Assembly (NCBI GenBank): GCA_002347125.1
Contig: DDXG01000383.1
Location: 14,978-28,276 of the forward strand
Direction of reading: 5' to 3'
Length of the DNA: 13,299 nt
Origin: Phycisphaerales bacterium UBA2266
Lineage (GTDB): Bacteria; Planctomycetota; Phycisphaerae; Sedimentisphaerales; Anaerobacaceae
Under the pieces are notes generated by a model. The model worked only from the letters and a program-made list of their open reading frames with translations. It was not told where the DNA came from and searched no databases. Below are positions 7,962 through 13,299 of this stretch, piece after piece (the stretch's first letter is position 1; every line of letters starts with the position of its first letter). The position numbers and the translations under genes were made by a program.

Positions 7962-9683
7962 ATGAAAGCCCGTGCATCCGTATCCGATTGGCGCACCATC
8001 CGATGTTGGCTTGCCGCGGCGACGCTGACGGCGGCCCTGTCGGTCTGCGGCTGCGACCGCGAGAACGCCGCTTCAAAGGAGAACCCCTTGATCGATTTCC
8101 TTACAACGCACGTACGGACGGTCCAGCCCCTGGAGAAAGAAGCGGCGCTGGCCTGGTGGCAGGCCGCCACGACCGGCAAGCCCGATGCCTACGAGGCCGT
8201 CAATGCCCTGACCCTGCAGATTCGCCGGATTTACACCGATGCGAATGACTTCGCTTATCTGAAGGGTCTGCGGGAGTCGGGCATGGTGCAGGACTCCCTG
8301 CGGGCCCGCCAGGTCGAGGTGCTTTACTATGCCTACCTTGAGAACCAGATCGACCCCGGCCTGCTCAAGCAGATCGTGGATATGGGTACGAAGATTGAGC
8401 AGAACTTCAGTACCCACCGCGGCCGGATCGACGGGCGCACGGTGACGGACAACGAGATCAAGGAGATTCTCAAGACCGACCCCAACTCGGCCGCCCGGCA
8501 AAAGGCCTGGCTCGCAAGCAAGCAGGTCGGCCCGGTCGTTGCGGAGGATATCCTGACCCTGGTGCGGCTCCGCAACCAGGCGGCCCGGTCGCTCGGCTTC
8601 GACAATTACCACACCCTGGCGCTGACGGTCTCCGAGCAGGATGTGGCCGAAGTCGACGCCGTTTTCGCCGAACTCGAGCGGCTGACGGATGATCCCTTTG
8701 CGGCCGCCAAGGGCGAACTCGACGCCATCCTCGCCCGTTCGTACGGCATGGACGTCGCCGACCTCATGCCCTGGCACTATCACGACCCATTCTTCCAGGA
8801 GACGCCGCTGGTCTACGAACTGGACCTGGACAGGTACTACGCGGACGCCGACATCAAGGCCCTGGCCGCCAGGTTCTACGCGGGTATCGGCCTGCCGGTC
8901 GAGTCCATTCTCGACGACAGCGACCTCTACGACCGCGAAGGCAAGAATCCCCACGCCTTCAGTACCGACATCGACCGGGCCGGTGATGTTCGTATCTTGT
9001 GCAATATCAAGCCCAACGAGACTTGGATGGAGACGGTCCTCCATGAGCTGGGCCACGGCGTCTACGACTTTTACCGCGACCCGGAGGTCCCGTACCTGCT
9101 GCGGCGCCCGGCCCATGCGTTCACCACGGAAGGCATCGCCATGTTTTTCGGCCGTCTCAGCCGCAATGCGTATTGGATGCAGAAGATGCTCGGTCTGTCC
9201 GATGAGCAGCGGATGGAGATTGAGAAGGTCGCCGGGCGGTATGCGCGCCTCAAGCAACTCATTTTCGCCCGCTGGGCCATGGTCATGTACCACTTTGAGA
9301 AGGCCCTCTACGCCGACCCCGATCAAGACCTCAACGCCCTCTGGTGGGAGATGGTCACGAAGTACCAGCTTGTCCGCACACCGCCGGATCGCGACGCCCC
9401 GGACTGGGCCGCCAAGATACACTTCGCCGTGGCCCCGTGCTATTACCATAACTACATGCTCGGCGAACTGTTCGCATCGCAGCTTCACCATCATATCGTC
9501 AGGAACGTCCTCATGCTCGAATCGGACGCCGGCCTGAGTTATGTCGATCAGCCCCAGGCGGGGGCCTATCTGAAGTCGGCGGTCTTCCGCGTCGGCGCGG
9601 TCTATCACTGGAATGAGATGATTCGCCGCGCCACGGGTGAGCATCTGACCGCCGGGTACTTCGTCGAACAGTTTGTCGATTGA
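7962..9683 (+). CDS. M2-like zinc peptidyl-dipeptidase lipoprotein
   Basis: This 573-residue predicted lipoprotein has a signal peptide (WLAAATLTAALSVCGC) ending in a lipobox-like VCGC, and a helical alpha-rich body. The gluzincin site is HELGH at residues 361-365, with a third zinc ligand, Glu390, 25 residues later in FTTEGIAMFFG. The intervening RRPAHAF echoes the RRGANPGF of angiotensin-converting enzyme, and APCYYHNYMLGELFASQ near residue 490 fits the tyrosine/histidine substrate-binding helix. This favours family M2 (peptidyl-dipeptidase A, removes C-terminal dipeptides) over M3 oligopeptidases, which share the fold; I hold M3 as the alternative. It should act in the periplasm, trimming tricorn products to dipeptides. 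It lies 103 bp after the tricorn gene. A weak TGGACG-N17-TAGGAT pair (7862-7890) could give it its own promoter, but read-through from the tricorn gene is equally possible. Confidence 0.86.
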   Translation: MKARASVSDWRTIRCWLAAATLTAALSVCGCDRENAASKENPLIDFLTTHVRTVQPLEKEAALAWWQAATTGKPDAYEAVNALTLQIRRIYTDANDFAYLKGLRESGMVQDSLRARQVEVLYYAYLENQIDPGLLKQIVDMGTKIEQNFSTHRGRIDGRTVTDNEIKEILKTDPNSAARQKAWLASKQVGPVVAEDILTLVRLRNQAARSLGFDNYHTLALTVSEQDVAEVDAVFAELERLTDDPFAAAKGELDAILARSYGMDVADLMPWHYHDPFFQETPLVYELDLDRYYADADIKALAARFYAGIGLPVESILDDSDLYDREGKNPHAFSTDIDRAGDVRILCNIKPNETWMETVLHELGHGVYDFYRDPEVPYLLRRPAHAFTTEGIAMFFGRLSRNAYWMQKMLGLSDEQRMEIEKVAGRYARLKQLIFARWAMVMYHFEKALYADPDQDLNALWWEMVTKYQLVRTPPDRDAPDWAAKIHFAVAPCYYHNYMLGELFASQLHHHIVRNVLMLESDAGLSYVDQPQAGAYLKSAVFRVGAVYHWNEMIRRATGEHLTAGYFVEQFVD

Positions 9684-9708
9684 GTCGGCCGTCGCAGCCA
9701 TGTACAAT
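9680..9708 (+). promoter_or_regulatory. Predicted sigma70-type promoter of the OPT gene
   Basis: TTGAGT (9680-9685) and TACAAT (9703-9708) are separated by exactly 17 bp, giving 4/6 and 5/6 matches to consensus. The -35 covers the stop codon of the M2-like gene, and the -10 ends 29 bp before the OPT ATG. The OPT gene could therefore be transcribed independently of the upstream peptidases. Confidence 0.5.
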
Positions 9709-9737
9709 GTCGTGAGAATCCCGGTGAAAGGACTCGC

Positions 9738-11654
9738 ATGGACAAGGGACAGAACGCTCTCGCGGAGATAACCGTCAAGGCCGTCATTCTGGGCGTGGCG
9801 CTGTCGGTTATTCTCGCGGCCGCCAATGCCTACCTCGGCCTGTTCGCGGGCATGACCGTTTCCGCTTCCATTCCCGCGGCGGTCGTCTCCATGGGGGTCC
9901 TGAGACTGTTCAGAAAATCCAATATTCTCGAGAACAACATCGTCCAGACCGCCGCCTCGGCCGGCGAATCTCTGGCCGCGGGCGTGATTTTTACACTGCC
10001 CGCACTGATCATCCTCGGTCGCTGGGAGTCGTTCAGCTTCAAATGGGTCGCCATCATCTCCGGTTTCGGAGGCGTACTCGGCGTTCTGTTCACCATTCCC
10101 CTGCGACGCGCCCTGATCATTGAAGGCAATCTCAAGTTCCCCGAAGGCATCGCCACCGCCGAGGTCCTCGAAACAGGCCAGAAGGGCGGCAAGGGCGTCA
10201 TGTACATAGCCAAGGCCGCCATCGCCAGCAGTCTCTTCAAAGTCGGTGCCGGCGCCCTTGGACTATGGCCTGAAGCCGTGCAAGGCGCCAAGGCCATCGG
10301 CGGCTCCATTGCATATTTCGGCTCAAACCTCAGCCCCGCATTGCTGTCGGTCGGCTACATTGTCGGCCTCAACATCGCCGTTCTTATTTTCATCGGGGGC
10401 TTCAGCAACTGGTGCATCGCCATCCCTATCTGCGCCCTTTCCGACACTCAGCCCGATGATATTACTATGGTCGCATGGGCCCGCTTGATCTGGGAGGCCA
10501 AGACGCGATATATCGGCGTCGGAGCGATGGTGGTAGGGGGGCTTTGGGCTATTATCGACATGCGGGAATCCCTCGTCCGGGGAATCGTCTCGGGCCTGAA
10601 TGCCTACCGCGACATGGGTGGTTCCGACACGAAGATCGACCGTACCGACAAAGACATGTCCATGAAATGGGTGCTCATCCTCATTATCGCGTCGATCGTC
10701 CCGCTCTTTCTGGTCTACCAGTTCTTCGTTGGCAACCTTGTGATCTCCATGAGCATGGCTGCGATCATGCTCGTTACCGGATTCGTCTTCTCCGCCGTCG
10801 CAGCCTACATGGCCGGCATCGTCGGCTCATCGAACAATCCGATTTCGGGTGTTACCATCGCCACGGTCCTGGTGTCGTCACTGCTGCTGTTCCTTATGAT
10901 GGGCGAAGGCAACAAAGACGGCCCCGCCGCCGCCATCATCATCGGTTCAGTTGTCTGCTGCGCCGCGGCCATCGCCGGGGACAACATGCAGGACCTCAAG
11001 GCCGGCCAGATCGTCGGCGCCACGCCATGGAAACAGCAGGTCATGCAACTTGTCGGCACCGTGTCAGCCGCTCTGGTCCTGGCGCCTGTGCTCATGCTGC
11101 TCCAGAAGGCCTACGGCTTCGCCGGTCAGCCCGGCGCCGAGAGGCTTGCCAAACCACTCGATGCGCCGCAGGCCAATCTCATGGCCTCGGTCGCGCGCGG
11201 TGTTTTCGCCAGAGATCTGCCGTGGACCTTTCTCTTTATCGGCATGGGCGTAGCCGTCGGCATTATCGCCCTTGACCAGTATCTCAAGAAGACTGGCAGC
11301 GTCTTCCGTACGCCCGTCCTTGCTGTCGCCATCGGGTTCTATCTGCCTTTCCAACTGTCCGTGCCCATTTTTGCCGGCGGTCTAATCCACCACGTCATCA
11401 TGCGTTATCGCAAGGCCAGAAAGTCGGCATCGACCGACTCCGAAGGCGCGGGCCGAAACGGACTGCTCTTCGCCTCGGGCCTGATCACCGGCGAAGCGCT
11501 CACCGGCATCCTCCTGGCGATTCCTATCGTCCTGCTCAAGAAACTCGAAATCGCCCTACCCCTCATGGAGATGCCTTTGGGCGGATTCCTCGGAGTCGCT
11601 CTGCTCGTTGGTGTGGCCCTGTGGCTCTACAAGACGGCCCTGCAGGACAACTAA
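9738..11654 (+). CDS. OPT-family oligopeptide transporter
   Basis: This 638-residue integral membrane protein has about 16 hydrophobic segments across its whole length. OPT (COG1297-type) hallmarks are present: NAYLGLFAGMTVSASIP in the first two segments, ILENNIVQTAASAGESLAAG near residues 60-80, GNLKFPEGIATAEVLETG at 130-147 and QDLKAGQIVGATPWKQQ in the C-terminal half, where the LKFPEG and LKxGxxxGATP elements are most telling. Characterised OPT proteins carry tri- to octapeptides, glutathione or metal chelates with proton symport; most bacterial members are annotated from homology alone. Standing next to exported peptidases, oligopeptide uptake is the likeliest job, with metal-chelate transport the main alternative. 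The start is supported by AAAGGA at 9727-9732, 5 nt before the ATG. No signal peptide or extra domain is visible. It converges on the C1B peptidase gene. Confidence 0.93.
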   Translation: MDKGQNALAEITVKAVILGVALSVILAAANAYLGLFAGMTVSASIPAAVVSMGVLRLFRKSNILENNIVQTAASAGESLAAGVIFTLPALIILGRWESFSFKWVAIISGFGGVLGVLFTIPLRRALIIEGNLKFPEGIATAEVLETGQKGGKGVMYIAKAAIASSLFKVGAGALGLWPEAVQGAKAIGGSIAYFGSNLSPALLSVGYIVGLNIAVLIFIGGFSNWCIAIPICALSDTQPDDITMVAWARLIWEAKTRYIGVGAMVVGGLWAIIDMRESLVRGIVSGLNAYRDMGGSDTKIDRTDKDMSMKWVLILIIASIVPLFLVYQFFVGNLVISMSMAAIMLVTGFVFSAVAAYMAGIVGSSNNPISGVTIATVLVSSLLLFLMMGEGNKDGPAAAIIIGSVVCCAAAIAGDNMQDLKAGQIVGATPWKQQVMQLVGTVSAALVLAPVLMLLQKAYGFAGQPGAERLAKPLDAPQANLMASVARGVFARDLPWTFLFIGMGVAVGIIALDQYLKKTGSVFRTPVLAVAIGFYLPFQLSVPIFAGGLIHHVIMRYRKARKSASTDSEGAGRNGLLFASGLITGEALTGILLAIPIVLLKKLEIALPLMEMPLGGFLGVALLVGVALWLYKTALQDN

Positions 11655-11745
11655 CCGGGCAAGACCGAATCATTGTCGAGCGCCATTCGGAGCACTCGTG
11701 ATGATAGGCGACCGCGCTCAGACGAGTTCTAAACCCGCGTTCGCT

Positions 11746-11774
11746 CGCAATACGCAATACACATCACGCAATAC
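11746..11774. repeat. Heptamer repeat (CGCAATA) behind the C1B stop codon
   Basis: CGCAATAC occurs at 11746, 11753 and 11767, all in the same 7-bp register; the unit at 11760 (CACATCA) is degenerate. The AT-richer block contrasts with its surroundings and ends directly against the C1B stop codon at 11776-11778 in the 121-bp gap between convergent genes. In the same gap CCGAAT (11665-11670) and ATTCGG (11685-11690) can pair across a 14-nt loop, but no T-run marks it as a terminator. Confidence 0.6.
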
Positions 11775-11775
11775 A

Positions 11776-13176
11776 TCAGTTAACGAACGACCACATCGGG
11801 TCCCACACCGGCAATTGGATGGCGGGCTGCTCGAATACCTTGAGCACCTCTTCGGGCACATTCTCTTTCTTGATCACCGAGCAATACACGTTCACGTCGA
11901 ACCATTCGTCATACATGGCCCAATACCCCTTGCTGCCGCGGTCGGTTCCCCAACTGTTCTCCACCAGCCACTTGACCGGCGTCTCGTCCTTCATATCCAC
12001 ACCCACAAAGACCATCGCATGGTTCGGTACGCTTTCTCGATAGAGCGACCGCTGGGCCTTGGTCATGGACAGGTCAACGCCGTAGACGGCCTCGTAGTCA
12101 TACATATCCAGGGCCATGATCCCATGCTCGCGGCTCTGGTCCTTGCCTACGTCGCAGGCGAACCAGACGGGTTCGTTGCCCAGGACCGATTTAAGCACCG
12201 CCGCCTTGAGGACCTCCGGCCGGACATTGACGAATCGGACGTTGCGGCCGCCCTGGATGTTCGAGGTCATACGGATTTCGTAGTGCTTGCCGTAATCCTT
12301 CGACGGGTCGCTGAACACGTTGACATACTCGCCCAGGTCGACGCCCACGAACTCCTCGTAGAAGCTCCTCGGCGTATAACTTTTGGGCGAGGTTGGCTTG
12401 GAGTTGGGGTCCTCGTGCCGCCACTCGAACTGCCGGGGCGGCTCGCCGAGATTGAGCACCAGCATCCGGTACACCTCGGCCAGCATCTTCTTCTTGGCCG
12501 CCCGCAGCTTCTTGAGCGGTTCCCCGGCGGCGTGCATCTCGCGGAGTTTCACGGCATCGGCCCGTAGCTTGCGAGCCAGCAGGCTGTTCATCAGGCCGGT
12601 GCTGCTGGAACTGTTCGTCTCCGGCATGACACCCTGCGGCACGGCCCCGTACTTCTCGATCAGATTCACCACGCCCTCCCAATATCCGCCGTCGTCGCAG
12701 GGGTGGCGCAACACAAACTCCATCTCGCGGTCCATCAGGTCGCGGTCGCGCATCTCGATGATCAGTTCAAGCGTGTAATTGGCCTTCTCCAACTTGTCCC
12801 AGAAGGTCAGATAGGTCTGGGAGAACTCGAAGCCCTTGAGCTTGTGCTTGTCGATGACCTGTGGGCGAATGAGGTTCAGGCCCGCGAACAGCCAGCAGCG
12901 GCCGCTGCTCTTCTGGTTCGTGATGCCCTTGACCTCGATCTTGTGACTGTACAGTTCGTTGTGCCCGCGGACGATCTCGCGGTTCAGCGCCAGCGACGAG
13001 ATGTCCGTGTTCGTCAGCGCGTTGTACATCGCCCGCGTCTGGGGATCCATCCGCAGCGACGACTGCATCCGCTCGATGTCCTTGTCCGACAGGGCCCCCG
13101 GCGCCGCCGGCCCCGAAGCCTCCATAATCCCGACCAACAAAAGCGACACGACGGCCAATCTGATGTACGATGCCAT
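11776..13176 (-). CDS. Secreted C1B-family cysteine aminopeptidase (PepC/bleomycin hydrolase type)
   Basis: This 466-residue papain-clan peptidase of family C1B has all its active-site parts visible. The oxyanion-hole Gln88 and nucleophile Cys94 lie in NQKSSGRCWLFAG, His386 in VPNHAMVFVGVD and Asn407 in VENSWGTDRGSKGYW. The C-terminus LPVWDPMWSFVN corresponds to the LPAWDPMGALA arm that in PepC and bleomycin hydrolase reaches into the cleft and restricts the enzyme to N-terminal residues, so aminopeptidase activity is likely; the last residues differ from the usual ones. Unlike most studied relatives, which are cytoplasmic hexamers of about 450 residues, it starts with a signal peptide (hydrophobic residues 7-18, then EASGPAAPGA), which implies a periplasmic location. 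The start is fixed by AAGGAGAA (13188-13181 on the minus strand), with 6 nt between AGGAG and the ATG. A strong promoter lies just upstream. Expected role: releasing amino acids from peptides made by the neighbouring peptidases. Confidence 0.92.
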   Translation of the reverse strand: MASYIRLAVVSLLLVGIMEASGPAAPGALSDKDIERMQSSLRMDPQTRAMYNALTNTDISSLALNREIVRGHNELYSHKIEVKGITNQKSSGRCWLFAGLNLIRPQVIDKHKLKGFEFSQTYLTFWDKLEKANYTLELIIEMRDRDLMDREMEFVLRHPCDDGGYWEGVVNLIEKYGAVPQGVMPETNSSSSTGLMNSLLARKLRADAVKLREMHAAGEPLKKLRAAKKKMLAEVYRMLVLNLGEPPRQFEWRHEDPNSKPTSPKSYTPRSFYEEFVGVDLGEYVNVFSDPSKDYGKHYEIRMTSNIQGGRNVRFVNVRPEVLKAAVLKSVLGNEPVWFACDVGKDQSREHGIMALDMYDYEAVYGVDLSMTKAQRSLYRESVPNHAMVFVGVDMKDETPVKWLVENSWGTDRGSKGYWAMYDEWFDVNVYCSVIKKENVPEEVLKVFEQPAIQLPVWDPMWSFVN

Positions 13177-13222
13177 AATGTTCTCCTTAACATGTCGTCA
13201 TGGGCTATCCAAGAGTCCGCGC

Positions 13223-13251
13223 ACTATAGGCCCCGCGTGCTCTCCTGTCAA
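13223..13251 (-). promoter_or_regulatory. Near-consensus sigma70 promoter of the C1B peptidase gene
   Basis: On the minus strand TTGACA (13251-13246, perfect consensus) and TATAGT (13228-13223, one mismatch) are separated by exactly 17 bp. The predicted start near 13215 would give a leader of about 40 nt that includes the AAGGAGAA ribosome-binding site. This is the strongest promoter-like signal in the window and suggests high, perhaps constitutive, expression. No operator-like inverted repeat overlaps it. The remaining 13252-13299 shows nothing recognisable. Confidence 0.8.
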
Positions 13252-13299
13252 GGAATTCGCTGTGGCTTCGTACCCGGGCATCGAGGCATATCCCCACAC

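Noticed and set aside
4568..8179. A 1203-codon open frame on the minus strand across the tricorn gene
   Set aside because: It is an antisense shadow. The plus strand encodes a textbook tricorn with catalytic residues, the antisense translation has no recognisable motif, and long antisense frames are expected in GC-rich genes with biased third positions.
8073..9707. A 544-codon open frame on the minus strand across the M2-like peptidase gene
   Set aside because: Same explanation: the plus strand has HELGH and a lipobox with a good ribosome-binding site; the antisense product has no hydrophobic core, signal or motif pattern.
11746..11774. CRISPR-like repeat
   Set aside because: The units are 7 bp with no spacers of constant length and no cas genes are present; it is a short tandem repeat.
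11608..12567. A 319-codon plus-strand open frame overlapping the OPT 3' end and the C1B gene
   Set aside because: It overlaps two well-supported genes, is rich in His/Arg/Gly as antisense readings are, and has no start signal of note.

Overview
This GC-rich, tightly packed bacterial window holds eight protein-coding genes, the first of them cut by the left edge. It has no RNA genes, insertion sequences or CRISPR array that I can see. The exported DUF1080 lipoprotein, the secreted TIM-barrel hydrolase, the exported tricorn protease and the secreted C1B peptidase together suggest a Gram-negative heterotrophic decomposer. Planctomycetota (perhaps Phycisphaerae) is my best guess, but it rests on gene content and style, not on a marker gene.

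Region A (1-2843, + strand) looks like a small carbohydrate-processing operon. A partial protein with an Fn3-like module and a C-terminal beta-sandwich module of carbohydrate-binding type overlaps by 4 bp (ATGA) a secreted TIM-barrel glycoside-hydrolase-like protein. A DUF1080 / 3-keto-disaccharide hydrolase-type lipoprotein follows 20 bp later.

Region B (2874-13176) is devoted to peptides. A POT/PTR2 di-/tripeptide:proton symporter (- strand) is divergent from an exported tricorn protease (+). The tricorn gene is followed on the same strand by a lipoprotein M2-like zinc peptidyl-dipeptidase and then an OPT-family oligopeptide transporter. A convergent secreted C1B (PepC/bleomycin-hydrolase family) cysteine aminopeptidase closes the set. 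All three peptidases carry export signals and use different catalytic chemistries (Ser, Zn, Cys). The two transporters belong to unrelated families with complementary substrate sizes. The natural reading is an envelope peptide-degradation and uptake locus: tricorn makes short peptides, the M2-like enzyme trims dipeptides from C-termini, C1B removes N-terminal residues, POT imports di-/tripeptides and OPT imports longer peptides. This is inference from families and synteny.

The clearest regulatory signals are a near-consensus sigma70-type promoter in front of the C1B gene (TTGACA-N17-TATAGT), a weaker one in front of the OPT gene whose -35 covers the stop codon of the preceding peptidase (TTGAGT-N17-TACAAT), and a 299-bp divergent intergenic region between the POT and tricorn genes that contains two perfect inverted repeats. 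A short heptamer repeat (CGCAATA units in 7-bp register) lies right behind the C1B stop codon.
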